A DNA stretch of 64,000 nucleotides from Eoetvoesia sp035555955 (GCF_035555955.1 NZ_DATMGA010000003.1:4035-68034); one strand, 5' to 3'; numbered from the stretch's first letter, positions 16,448 to 24,630 are shown. Translations and numbers: made by a program. Notes: generated by a model not told the origin, from the sequence alone.

Positions 16448-17720
16448 AGAGATCTCCGTGCAATGAAACATGAAAGCGACTGGCCTTGAGAGTGGCCTCC
16501 CGCCGGTCGTGAAACGACAGGACGATTTTTTTCCAGCTTATGGATTCGGTGTAAGGCAATAGCACCGCGGCCGAACGCATGGGGCCGTCGAAGACGACCT
16601 GGCGCAACGTATAGACCGGCAACCCGGGCGGCCGGACGATAGGCTGGCCGTGCGCATCGCGCGGCGCGGCCACCGCCATCGGCGCGGGCCGGCCCAACTG
16701 CATGGAGGAAAACGCGGCTTGAATGGATTGCAGGGAACTCCATAGGTGGCGCTGGTTGTAGGCTACGCTGCGCACGGTGGCCGCAGGTAGCGGCAAGGCG
16801 GGCGCACCGGTCCGCCAGGATGGTTCGGCCTGGTCCATGGAAGGAAACTCGACGGCCCAGCCGGGGCCCGCCGCCTCGATGAAACCCGCATTGCTGGCAT
16901 GCGGCCCTTTGCGCTGATAGCGTGCCTTGCAATACCAGTTGCCCGCCTGCGGCTGGCAATCCGCGCCAAGCAGCGACCAGCCGGCCAGGCGCACCGGCAA
17001 ACGGTAAAGCTCCTGCAGCGCGGCCCGCGTGCCATGCACTCCGTGCACGGCGATAGCACGGCCCGCTTTGTCTTGCGCATCGAGCCATGCCCGGCCGGCA
17101 TCGACGCGAGGCAATTCCTGTTGCGCGGGAGCGGACGCCTTCCAGAGCTTCCATATGCGAGGCGGCACGAACGCCAAGGCAAGGAGAAGCAAGCCCCAAC
17201 GCAACAGACCCGCCGCGCCGCCATGCCAACGATGCGCACGCCGCAAGCGCGAAGGTTCGCCGCTGGCGGCGGCGATGTCTCTCAAGGAAGGCGCTTGCGA
17301 TTCATCGAGCAGCATCAATTGCGGAAAGGCCTGTCGCAGTTCTTCCAGGCTTTCCCTGGCATCGTCGGCGCAAGCATGGATTTTGTCGGTGCGCGCGACA
17401 ACCGTCCCTTCGTGCACAGCCACCAGCCAGTGGCGGGACTCGTCAAGCGCCATCAGCAGAGCGATGGTTCCCGCGGGGAATAGCCGGGCCATATTTTGCG
17501 CCGCCGAATGCAGCGGCGCACCGCGCCCGCCCCCCCTGGGACTCAAATGCGCAAGTCCAACCGCCGCAGCGAAAGAGCCTGCCGCGACCAGATGGGAGGC
17601 GCGATGCCGCCTTGCAACACGATAGGCCATGCGGTCGGCGCGGCCATCGAGCAAGGGCAGCCAATCGAGCCCGAACGCCAGCGAGGCAGAAGCAACGGGA
17701 AGGATCAGGATGTCGCTCAT
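16359..17720 (-). CDS. pilO: Type IVb pilus accessory protein PilO (PilO2 family)
   Basis: 453 residues. One clear membrane segment near residue 170-185 (AAGLLRWGLLLLALAF) separates a cytoplasmic N-terminal half from a periplasmic C-terminal half. The N-terminal half includes HWLVAVHEGTVVARTDKI, the pattern of R64 PilO. It lies between pilN and pilP as in R64 and is 11 bases after the pilN stop. PilO probably links the cytoplasmic ATPase/platform to the secretin. Identification relies on the N-terminal block plus operon order. Confidence 0.8.
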   Translation of the reverse strand: MSDILILPVASASLAFGLDWLPLLDGRADRMAYRVARRHRASHLVAAGSFAAAVGLAHLSPRGGGRGAPLHSAAQNMARLFPAGTIALLMALDESRHWLVAVHEGTVVARTDKIHACADDARESLEELRQAFPQLMLLDESQAPSLRDIAAASGEPSRLRRAHRWHGGAAGLLRWGLLLLALAFVPPRIWKLWKASAPAQQELPRVDAGRAWLDAQDKAGRAIAVHGVHGTRAALQELYRLPVRLAGWSLLGADCQPQAGNWYCKARYQRKGPHASNAGFIEAAGPGWAVEFPSMDQAEPSWRTGAPALPLPAATVRSVAYNQRHLWSSLQSIQAAFSSMQLGRPAPMAVAAPRDAHGQPIVRPPGLPVYTLRQVVFDGPMRSAAVLLPYTESISWKKIVLSFHDRREATLKASRFHVSLHGDLYEIQSEPLDAAPGVAPHSGQAAASPIFSS

Positions 17721-17731
17721 GGCCTCCGCCC

Positions 17732-19327
17732 TTAGAAACCTTCTTCGACCTGTGCGGTGACCACGATGATCGTGGTCAGCCGCTGGGTGGAAAGGCGTTC
17801 GCTTCCGCCCAGCAGCATGGGCAAGCCCGGGTTCAGCCTGCGGCCTTCCGTTTCCTCGTTGCTGCGGTCGAAACCCGAAATAACCAGCGGCTGCCCCGGC
17901 CGCAGCGCCACTTGCTGGACTGTGCCGTTGCCGTCGATGGTGACCTGCTGCAATTGCAATGGATTGGACTTGTCGCCGAACGTCACGGATTTAAGAGGCT
18001 GGGCGACCGTATTGTCATAGGCCACCGACAGCAATATCTGGCCATCGTCCTGCGCGTCGGGCACGAGGGTCAGCAAAGAGCCGACCGTTTCCTCTTTCTG
18101 GCTTACCGAAACGGAAGGAAGCGACACGCCCGAGCCGGACGGCAGCGCCGTCGTCTCGACCCTATCGATGTACGAGAACGTCGTTCGGACAGCGTGCGAT
18201 ACAGGACGCCTGTTCAAAGTCAGTACGGGCAGGCTGCTGCGCCGCACGACCTGCCCTACCTGGCTCAACGCCTTGACCACGGCTTCAGAGCCCTTGAAAG
18301 AGCCATCGGCAACGCCCAGGCCGAAGCTGGCCGCCTCCACGGCGCCCGCATCGGGCATGCTCGCGGCCGCAACGAATTTGGCGCTGGAAAACACCAGGTT
18401 CCAGTCGAAGCCGGCCTCGGCCGCATCGTGCACGGCCAGCGTGATCTCGTCGAAAATCAAGCGCACGCGGCGCGTCAGGGCGCGGTTTTCCTGTTCCAGA
18501 TACAGCGCAATGCGCTGCAGGACTTCCGGAATGTCGGTAACGACTATGGATGAACTGCCCCCCGCTTCGGCAACCAGCATACCGGCTTGCGACAGGAAGG
18601 GCTCGATGCGAAGGCGCACGACTTCGAGCAACTCGTGCTTGCCTGCCGACAAAGTGGTTTTGGATGTGCTGGCAAATCCTTCGGACCGGCTTCGACGGCT
18701 GGAGCCCATTTCAGCTTCGGCGTTGGCATTGAGCGTAAGCGCGCGTACGTTGAAGACGCGCGTTTCAGTACGGTAGAACTCGATGCGCCCATCCCGGAAC
18801 CGCCACATGACGCCAAGGCGGGCGCCTATGCGGTCCAGTATCCTGGCCAAAGGTTCAGGCTTGACGGAAGGCCGCATGAGCGGCGCACCTTGGGTGCCCG
18901 CGGCCTTTTGCGTCGCGGCGGCGGCCAGGCGCGGCGCAAAGGCCTCCAGCGGCATCAGGGCGTCGGGCCGAACGTGGACAGGAATGCCGGTTGCCGCGGT
19001 AATGCGCTGGGCCAAACCGGGCAAGTCGAACGATGCATCGCTGAACAGCAGGGTTGTATTGACATTGGCGCGCAGGGCTGGCGGCAAGGCGATCTCGCGG
19101 GCCAACGGCTGGGCCGGACCCGCCAGCCACGGCTGACCGACATCTTGCGCGGCACGGCGGGCGGCACGGTCAGAAATCGAACGCTCGAACTCCTGGCGCC
19201 GGCCTTGAATGTCGTCCTGCGCCTGGCCCACGGACAACGCGATCTGCCTGGCCTTCTCGGCCAGCGCGCAGGCCGAGACGCCCGCCGCGCAGCACACGAC
19301 GACACACAGGCGAGCCGCGCGATTCAT
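17732..19327 (-). CDS. pilN: Outer-membrane secretin lipoprotein PilN
   Basis: 531 residues. A lipoprotein signal with lipobox VSAC lies at about residue 20. An N-terminal periplasmic domain follows (ADALAQRITAATGIPVHV-like segment, about 100-130). The C-terminal secretin domain (about 290-525) has the GSLLTLVP, LRPGQPLVISGF and LGGSERLSTQRLTTIIVV motifs. It forms the gated pore through which the pilus exits. The start at 19327 overlaps the upstream gene stop (ATGA). Long Ser-rich stretches (SSRRSRSEGFASTSK) fall in the neck region, as in other type IVb secretins. Confidence 0.9.
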   Translation of the reverse strand: MNRAARLCVVVCCAAGVSACALAEKARQIALSVGQAQDDIQGRRQEFERSISDRAARRAAQDVGQPWLAGPAQPLAREIALPPALRANVNTTLLFSDASFDLPGLAQRITAATGIPVHVRPDALMPLEAFAPRLAAAATQKAAGTQGAPLMRPSVKPEPLARILDRIGARLGVMWRFRDGRIEFYRTETRVFNVRALTLNANAEAEMGSSRRSRSEGFASTSKTTLSAGKHELLEVVRLRIEPFLSQAGMLVAEAGGSSSIVVTDIPEVLQRIALYLEQENRALTRRVRLIFDEITLAVHDAAEAGFDWNLVFSSAKFVAAASMPDAGAVEAASFGLGVADGSFKGSEAVVKALSQVGQVVRRSSLPVLTLNRRPVSHAVRTTFSYIDRVETTALPSGSGVSLPSVSVSQKEETVGSLLTLVPDAQDDGQILLSVAYDNTVAQPLKSVTFGDKSNPLQLQQVTIDGNGTVQQVALRPGQPLVISGFDRSNEETEGRRLNPGLPMLLGGSERLSTQRLTTIIVVTAQVEEGF

Positions 19328-20205
19328 GATGCCCCCGACAGCGCTGCAACGCGATTGCACGGTTGGGCGTACGGCACGATGCGCAGCACCTTATTGGAAT
19401 AGAAACACGGCTGCAGCGGGCGGTCGGCCATTTCGGTGGATGCCATGAGCGCCTGCACGGCCTGCTTGAAGTCGCTGCGGAACTGCGCCGAACCGGCAAT
19501 GGGAATATCGGCATCGACCGACCAGTGCTCGGCCTCGAACGTCCACCCCGCCATGTCCGCCCAGCGAGACAGGGCCAGGCGCATGTTTTTGTCTTGCGGA
19601 CTGACGTCGAACTGCGCAAGATCCGGCGGAACGTCCACCGTTGCGGTGATGGCAGCCGATTGCGCCGGCAACGGCGCGGCGACCACAGGAACCACCGCCT
19701 CATCGGCCTCGGTGTGCACGGCCAGGGTATCCACAACCGCGCTGGATGGCGCCCTGACACCGGACGGCTCGGCCATCTTTCCTGCATCGGCTTCCGGCAC
19801 GGCGCCGGTCAGCGCCATGGACGGATCGGACGCGGCGCTCACGCGGTCGATGCGGCTTGATTGCCGGCCGCCGCGCAACACCAGGTGCGGCCATATCTGG
19901 TCGAGCACGACATAGGGGTCTTCGCGGCGGTATCCCAAGAGCCGGTCGCCCTGGGAGGTGCTGGCAAAAATAGCCGGCACCGCCTGCCCCGGCACAAACT
20001 GCAGCCACATGCGGCGCCCATCGTCGAAGACCTGCAGCGGCGCCACTTCGGGATCGCCCGACAGCTGCCAGGCAAAATCGAAAATGCCGGCGCTGTGAGA
20101 CACGGGAGCTTGCATGCCGGCGGAGTCGAACAAACGCCAATCCGGCAGGCCTGTGCAGCCGCCAAGCACCAGCATTGCCAACCCCGCAACCCACTTTACA
20201 GCCAT
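19324..20205 (-). CDS. PilL/TcpQ-like lipoprotein of the type IVb pilus
   Basis: 293 residues, first gene of the pilus operon. Lipoprotein signal with lipobox LGGC at about residue 16. The central region QVFDDGRRMWLQFVPGQAVPAIF resembles the VirB9/CagX-type beta domain. The C-terminal 80 residues (ALSRWADMAGWTFEAEHW ... FSNK-like end) match the TcpQ domain that stabilises the secretin in toxin-coregulated-pilus systems and R64 PilL. ATG at 20205 has a GGGGAGG site. The 292-base region upstream (20206-20497) must hold the operon promoter. It is AT-rich around 20290-20450, but I see no convincing -35/-10 pair. Confidence 0.8.
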   Translation of the reverse strand: MAVKWVAGLAMLVLGGCTGLPDWRLFDSAGMQAPVSHSAGIFDFAWQLSGDPEVAPLQVFDDGRRMWLQFVPGQAVPAIFASTSQGDRLLGYRREDPYVVLDQIWPHLVLRGGRQSSRIDRVSAASDPSMALTGAVPEADAGKMAEPSGVRAPSSAVVDTLAVHTEADEAVVPVVAAPLPAQSAAITATVDVPPDLAQFDVSPQDKNMRLALSRWADMAGWTFEAEHWSVDADIPIAGSAQFRSDFKQAVQALMASTEMADRPLQPCFYSNKVLRIVPYAQPCNRVAALSGAS

Positions 20206-20497
20206 CGGCCACCTCCCCTGCAAGACCGTCCATTCCTGGTACGAATGGCAGCCATCTTGCATGGGGAACCTAGGCCCCGCCAGACCGAGTTGTACGAATA
20301 GAAAATTTTGTCACAAAAAAAAAGGGCGTATTTTCAGGCCGGATTACTTTTTATAAATCAGCCAATTGAGGACCCAACTTAAAGCGGAATATCCACGCCT
20401 TTAAAAAAGAGGTAACCGCAAAAGCAGACAAATGGATTAATCTTGGATCTCAGCCAAGAGGTGCCATTACCGGCTCCCTCACTACAGGAGACTCACC

Positions 20498-20779
20498 ATG
20501 AATGCACTTGTTGAGCAATACTGGGCTCGGGCACTGAAAATCGCGCGCCAATACGAAGCCGGCGATTTCGCTTTTGCCGACCTCACGGGCTTGGGCGAAG
20601 AGTTTGCCGCCTCCTTCACGGAGCAGATCAACGAACTCCCTGAAGCCACTCGCAATGCCCAGGCGGCAGCCATGGAAGCCAAGCTGCAGCAGGTCCTTGC
20701 CGCCAGCGGCATCAGCGAAAACGCCTCGCAGGCGCTGAACGAGCTGCTCGTTTCCATCACCCGCACGCCCATCTATTAA
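20498..20779 (+). CDS. Small helical protein of unknown function
   Basis: 93 residues, not recognised. It is acidic and Ala/Glu-rich (MNALVEQYWARALKIARQYE ...), predicted largely alpha-helical, with no signal peptide, membrane segment or cysteine. An AGGAG site precedes the ATG at 20498 and a strong terminator follows at 20816, so it looks like a genuine monocistronic gene. It is divergent from the pilus operon and convergent with tRNA-Lys. There is no evidence that it belongs to the pilus system. Confidence 0.7.
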   Translation: MNALVEQYWARALKIARQYEAGDFAFADLTGLGEEFAASFTEQINELPEATRNAQAAAMEAKLQQVLAASGISENASQALNELLVSITRTPIY

Positions 20780-20815
20780 CAAGCCCGCCAAAACCTATAC
20801 CAAGGCGTATTGCCC

Positions 20816-20846
20816 AAGGCCGGATATCTCATCCGGCTTTCTTTTT
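20816..20846 (+). terminator. Rho-independent terminator of the 93-residue protein gene
   Basis: AAGCCGGAT-type stem: AGGCCGGAT, 5-base loop ATCTC, ATCCGGCTT, then a run of T interrupted by one C. Confidence 0.85.
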
Positions 20847-20943
20847 GCCGCCAGGCAAGACATCCGAATTTAAAAGCGTGAACCAACCAACAGCACACTA
20901 GAATCTGCATCCGTTCTTTGATTGCACCGCCGCGCCGGCGCCC

Positions 20944-20972
20944 AAAAAGAAAAGCCGCCTGAAAAGGCGGCT
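20944..20972 (-). terminator. Terminator downstream of tRNA-Lys
   Basis: Read on the minus strand: AGCCGCCT, 4-base loop TTTC, AGGCGGCT, followed by TTTCTTTTT. It lies 21 bases after the tRNA CCA end. Confidence 0.85.
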
Positions 20973-20993
20973 GCTGACTTTCTGCAAGCATTT

Positions 20994-21069
20994 TGGTGGG
21001 GCCTGTGGGACTCGAACCCACGACCAAAAGATTAAGAGTCTTCTGCTCTACCAACTGAGCTAAAGCCCC
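20994..21069 (-). tRNA. tRNA-Lys (anticodon CTT)
   Basis: 76 bases including an encoded CCA end. The acceptor stem GGGGCTT pairs with the 3' end before the A discriminator. The D-arm reads GCTCAGTTGGTAGAGC, the anticodon loop CTCTTAA with anticodon CTT, and the T-arm GTGGGTTCGAGTCCCAC. All four arms fold normally. It lies between a small-protein gene and purB. Confidence 0.97.
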
Positions 21070-21147
21070 ATGCCTGAAAAGAGAGCTATTCTAGCATCTT
21101 TTTTATGAGGCCGCAAAAGGCCGAGGCTGATTGGCTGTGTGCGCATC

Positions 21148-21212
21148 CGGCGCCTGGATCAGCCAGGTTTTTCATGGCTTCGCGGCTTCTTAATAGGTGT
21201 TGACAGGTTCTA
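21148..21212 (-). repeat. Repeat family copy B (partial, diverged), at the purB stop
   Basis: 65 bases aligning to the reverse complement of the left end of the full repeat at 23477-23746, with about 10 mismatches by eye. It keeps the conserved TTTTTCATGGCTTCGCG block. The end reads GTGTTGACAGGTTCTA, against GTGTTAACAGGCCCTA in the reference copy. The final CTA, read on the minus strand, is the purB stop codon TAG. Confidence 0.75.
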
Positions 21213-22586
21213 GATTGCCTTGGCCAGATCGGCCGCCAGCCCCACATAGCTGCGCGGAGTAAGCGCCAGCAAGCGGGCCTTGGGTTCGGCGGGCAGATCC
21301 AGCCCCTGGATGAATTCGGTAAGGCCTTCCTGATTGATGCCCTTGCCGCGGGTAAGCGCCTTGAGCTGCTCGTAGGGTTGCGGCAAACCGTAGCGGCGCA
21401 TGACGGTCTGCACGGGCTCGGCCAGCACTTCCCAGCAGGCGTCGATGTCGGCGTCGATGACCGTACGGTTCAGCTCGAGCTTGTCCAGGCCGCGCAGGCA
21501 GGCGTCCCAGGCCACGGCGCAGTATCCGAAGGCCACCCCCAGGTTGCGCAGCACGGTGGAGTCGGTCAGGTCGCGCTGCCAGCGCGATACCGGCAGTTTC
21601 TCGGACAGGTGGCGCAACACGGCATTGGCCAACCCGATGTTGCCTTCGGAGTTTTCGAAGTCGATGGGGTTGACCTTGTGCGGCATGGTGGACGAGCCGA
21701 CCTCGCCTTCCTTGAGGCGCTGCTTGAAGTAACCCAGCGAGACATAGCCCCAGATATCGCGATTGAGATCGAGAATGATGGTGTTGGCGCGCGCCACGGC
21801 ATCGAACAGGGCGGCCATCCAGTCGTGCGGTTCGATCTGGATGGAATAGGGGTTTTGGGCAAGGCCCAGCCCGGCCAGCACACGGGCGCTGAAAGCTGGC
21901 CAGTCCACCTCGGGATAGGCGCTGACGTGGGCGTTGTAATTGCCCGTGGCGCCATTGAGCTTGGCCAACGGCTGCACGGCGTCGATGGCCGCGATGGCGC
22001 GATCGAGGCGGGCCGCCACGTTGGCAAACTCCTTGCCCAGGGTCGTGGGGCTGGCCGGCTGGCCATGGGTGCGCGACAGCATGGGCTGGTCGGCGAACTG
22101 GCGCGCGGCGGCCTTCAGGCGGTTGCAGACTTCGGTAAGGCGCGGCACGATGAACTGCGCCCGCGCGCGCGTCAGCATGAGAGCGTGGGACGTGTTGTTG
22201 ATGTCTTCCGAGGTGCAGGCGAAATGAATGAACTCCGCCGCGCTGGACAGCGCGGCATCGCCGGCGACTTGCTCTTTGAGCCAGTATTCGACAGCCTTGA
22301 CGTCGTGGTTGGTGGTTTTTTCGATTTCCTTGATGCGGGCCGCATCGGCTTCCGAGAAATTCTTGACCAGGCTGTGCAGCAGCGCCCGGGATTCGTCGGA
22401 AAACGCGGGCAGCTCAGGCAGGCCGGCTTGCGACAAGCCCAGCAACCAGGCCACTTCGACCTCGACCCGGTGGGCCATGAAGCCCGCTTCGGACAAGGTT
22501 TCGCGCAGTATCTGCCCCTTGGCGGCGTAGCGGCCATCGAGAGGCGACAGGGCGTTTAAATGACTAAGTTGATCGGCTATTTGCAT
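21210..22586 (-). CDS. purB: Adenylosuccinate lyase
   Basis: Splits SAICAR and adenylosuccinate in purine synthesis, releasing fumarate. 458 residues, normal for the long bacterial form. Begins MQIADQLSHLNALSPLDGRY. The superfamily signature GSSTMPHKVNPIDFEN lies about two-thirds along, and the SRTHGQPASPTTLGKE active-site block in the middle. ATG at 22586 chosen; a GTG immediately upstream would add one residue. Its stop codon coincides with the end of a dispersed repeat. Confidence 0.97.
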   Translation of the reverse strand: MQIADQLSHLNALSPLDGRYAAKGQILRETLSEAGFMAHRVEVEVAWLLGLSQAGLPELPAFSDESRALLHSLVKNFSEADAARIKEIEKTTNHDVKAVEYWLKEQVAGDAALSSAAEFIHFACTSEDINNTSHALMLTRARAQFIVPRLTEVCNRLKAAARQFADQPMLSRTHGQPASPTTLGKEFANVAARLDRAIAAIDAVQPLAKLNGATGNYNAHVSAYPEVDWPAFSARVLAGLGLAQNPYSIQIEPHDWMAALFDAVARANTIILDLNRDIWGYVSLGYFKQRLKEGEVGSSTMPHKVNPIDFENSEGNIGLANAVLRHLSEKLPVSRWQRDLTDSTVLRNLGVAFGYCAVAWDACLRGLDKLELNRTVIDADIDACWEVLAEPVQTVMRRYGLPQPYEQLKALTRGKGINQEGLTEFIQGLDLPAEPKARLLALTPRSYVGLAADLAKAI

Positions 22587-22782
22587 CACGGCTCACGTAA
22601 CTGAAAAATCAGCGGGCATTTTAACATTCGCGCCGAGGGCGGCCGCTGCCGGGGCAAGCGAAGCATATAAACCACACATTCGGCGCCAGGCTTTTTCTGC
22701 ATGGACAAGAGGGCCTGCTGCCGGCACTGCGTGCCGGGTAACCCTGCTATACTTTTCCGGCCAGTAACTTCCTTAGGTAGCC

Positions 22783-23397
22783 ATGAAACTGATTGGTTCG
22801 CTGACTAGCCCTTATACCCGCAAAGTGCGGGTGGTAATGGCTGAAAAAAAACTCGAATACGAGCTGATTCTTGAAGACGTCTGGTCGAGCACAACGCAAA
22901 TCCAGACCTACAACCCCTTGGGCAAAGTTCCCTGTCTGGTCATGGACGACACAGGCTGCCTGTTCGATTCGCGCGTCATCGTCGAATACCTCGATACGCT
23001 TTCGCCCGTCGGCCGCCTCATCCCCCAGCCCAGCCGCGACCGCACGGCAACCCGCTGCTGGGAAGCCATTGCCGACGGAGTGCTCGATGCGGCCGTCGCC
23101 ATCAACATCGAAAACACCAAGCGGCCGGCCGAATTGCGCAGCGAAGACTGGGTGCAGCGCCAAATGGGAAAAATCACCACGGCGCTGGAATTCATGGATG
23201 CCGAACTGGACAGCCACGCCTTTTGCATGGGCATCAATTTCAGCCTGGCCGATGTCGCCGTGGGCTGCGCGCTGGGCTATCTGGACCTGCGCTTTCCCAA
23301 CCTGGATTGGCGCAAGCAATTCGGCAATCTGGCCGTGCTCAACGAAAAACTCCAGGCCCGGCCTTCCTTTATCGGGTCCGCGCCGCCCAAGCCGTAA
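22783..23397 (+). CDS. Glutathione S-transferase family protein
   Basis: 204 residues. N-terminal thioredoxin-like domain (MKLIGSLTSPYTRKVRVVMAEK; cis-proline in GKVPCLV; DSRVIVEYLD motif about residues 62-72) and an all-helical C-terminal domain from about residue 85, with the SLADVAVG capping-box region. Substrate unknown; members conjugate glutathione or act as thiol-disulfide reductases. Monocistronic by position: divergent from purB and followed by a terminator at 23432. Confidence 0.88.
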   Translation: MKLIGSLTSPYTRKVRVVMAEKKLEYELILEDVWSSTTQIQTYNPLGKVPCLVMDDTGCLFDSRVIVEYLDTLSPVGRLIPQPSRDRTATRCWEAIADGVLDAAVAINIENTKRPAELRSEDWVQRQMGKITTALEFMDAELDSHAFCMGINFSLADVAVGCALGYLDLRFPNLDWRKQFGNLAVLNEKLQARPSFIGSAPPKP

Positions 23398-23431
23398 ACA
23401 TAAACGCCTGCATGGCGTATTCGCTTACCGC

Positions 23432-23455
23432 AAAGTCCCCTTCAGGGGACTTTTA
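23432..23455 (+). terminator. Terminator after the GST gene
   Basis: AAAGTCCCC, loop TTCA, GGGGACTTT, then T. The flanking A and T runs make it usable in both directions. Confidence 0.8.
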
Positions 23456-23476
23456 CATTTGGGCCTGGATATGTTT

Positions 23477-23746
23477 TAGGGCCTGTTAACACGTATCAAG
23501 GAGTCGCGAAGCCATGAAAAATCTGACTGATCAAGGCGCCGGGTGCCGCGCGTATGTCGATACGCGCAAGCACGGCAACGCGGAGCAGGCTGATTTTTCA
23601 TGGCTTCCCACAGGGTTGGGACTGGAACCGGCCGCTCGCGGTGTTGCCCATCCTCGCAAGGCATTGAGCCTTGCTGCGGTGGGCGCCTTGCGTTCAGCCG
23701 ATTCCAGTCCCAACGCGATCTCCTTGATACGTGTTAACAGGCCCTA
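23477..23746. repeat. Full-length dispersed repeat (copy A), 270 bp with 27-bp perfect terminal inverted repeats
   Basis: Ends at 23477-23503 and 23720-23746 are perfect 27-base inverted repeats beginning TAGGGCCTGTTAACA. Inside are two further inverted repeats. One has 16-base perfect arms GAAGCCATGAAAAATC (23508-23523 and 23592-23607), enclosing an 8-base hairpin at 23548-23567. The other has 18-base arms with one mismatch (23615-23632 and 23697-23714), enclosing GCAAGGC/GCCTTGC at 23656-23674. Short frames on both strands cross it, but none has a credible product. No transposase is present and no clear target duplication is visible. It resembles a MITE or BIME-like non-autonomous element. 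It accounts for most of the 346-base gap between the GST gene and the next gene; the right end supplies that gene's stop codon. Confidence 0.85.
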
Positions 23747-24085
23747 GTGCAGATGCGATTCGTTCGAGCGCTTCAACAAGGCAATAAGGTGTTCCTTCAG
23801 CCCCGACGAAAACAAGGGAACGAATTCCAGGCAATGGTTGTTGTTGATGATGGAACGCAACTGGATGGACTGGTTCCGGAATGCCTGGGTGCCCCTGGCG
23901 TTCTTGTCGTAGGCCTGCAAAAGCTTGTTGGCGGCCGCCTGGGCCTGGAACAGATTGGCCTCGGGCGAGCCTTCCAGCGCCGCGTAGTGCTTGAGCAGGT
24001 TTTCCATGTCGTCCAGGAACAGGCCCAGCGCCTGGTTGCCCCGGCAGTCCGCACGTTCGTAACCCCAGTTCATCGGCTTGGTCAT
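23744..24085 (-). CDS. Unknown protein, paralogue 1 of a tandem pair
   Basis: 113 residues, family not recognised. Begins MTKPMNWGYERADCRGNQALGLFLDDMENLLKHY and includes a conserved FRNQSIQLRS stretch. Aligns by eye over its whole length with the product of the adjacent gene (24146-24586): shared W-G near the start, C-x-G-x-x-A, an Ala/Gln-rich helix with AQ.A...LL..Y, F..QSI.L, and a C-terminal L..LI helix. No signal peptide or membrane segment. The stop codon TAG is the terminal CTA of repeat copy A, so insertion or movement of the repeat may have set the present C-terminus (NESHLH). Confidence 0.65.
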   Translation of the reverse strand: MTKPMNWGYERADCRGNQALGLFLDDMENLLKHYAALEGSPEANLFQAQAAANKLLQAYDKNARGTQAFRNQSIQLRSIINNNHCLEFVPLFSSGLKEHLIALLKRSNESHLH

Positions 24086-24102
24086 GCTTGCTCCGCTATG
24101 GT

Positions 24103-24119
24103 GCCGGGCACTGCCCGGC
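24103..24119. other. Compact hairpin between the tandem paralogues
   Basis: GCCGGGC, 3-base loop ACT, GCCCGGC in the 60-base gap between the two paralogous genes. No T run on either side, so not a standard terminator; it may stabilise an mRNA end. Confidence 0.5.
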
Positions 24120-24145
24120 CGTGAATGAGGCCGACGTGAAATCGG

Positions 24146-24586
24146 TCAGTTTATGGTTTGCGTCGCCTGCAGCTGCGACTGCATTTCAAGAATAAGCTCT
24201 TCGAGTTCGGGCGAGGTCTGCAGCGCCAGCACGGGCGTGCCTTCGGCGTCGGAACTGTCGCGCTCGAGCTTCAGGGTAATGCTTTGGCCTTCGAAAGCCT
24301 TGGGGTTGGCCTGGATTTGCACGTACTGGTTGAGCAGGCGATCGACCGCCTTTTGCGCCTCGGTCAGTTGCACGGCCAGGGACGACTCGGCGTGGAGCTT
24401 GAACTGCTGCTCGATGGTCTTGGCCAGATCCCAGCTGAAGAACAGGATGGCGTTGTAGCCATGGCATTCGGGGTGCAGGAAACCCCAGGATTCGTTTTGT
24501 GAGGGATTCAAAATAATACGTTCCGGTGTTGCGGGCTTGGGCTGGGCGTAGGCTGAACGGCCCGGGGGGCATATTGCGGCGTGCAT
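24146..24586 (-). CDS. Unknown protein, paralogue 2 of a tandem pair
   Basis: About 146 residues, family not recognised. The core ESWGFLHPECHGYNAILFFSWDL, AQKAVDRLLNQYVQ and FEGQSITLKLERD aligns with the 113-residue neighbour. It has about 35 extra N-terminal residues rich in Pro and Ala. Start uncertain: ATG at 24586 lacks a clear ribosome site, ATG at 24625 is also in frame, and TTG just before NPSQNESWG would match the paralogue's length best. Predicted soluble and helical. Downstream of a secreted unknown protein gene on the same strand, with 44 bases between. Confidence 0.6.
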   Translation of the reverse strand: MHAAICPPGRSAYAQPKPATPERIILNPSQNESWGFLHPECHGYNAILFFSWDLAKTIEQQFKLHAESSLAVQLTEAQKAVDRLLNQYVQIQANPKAFEGQSITLKLERDSSDAEGTPVLALQTSPELEELILEMQSQLQATQTIN

Positions 24587-24630
24587 CGCCAGGTTGGCGC
24601 CCCGTAAGGCGCCGCCCGGGCGCATGGGGT

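Noticed and set aside
20994..21212. Integrative element attachment site at tRNA-Lys
   Set aside because: The repeat next to the tRNA does not copy the tRNA 3' end, and no integrase is nearby.
23476..23747. Short frames on both strands inside repeat copy A
   Set aside because: They are translations of the inverted repeats (both end in the same SLIRVNRP-type peptide). Not a transposase or real gene.
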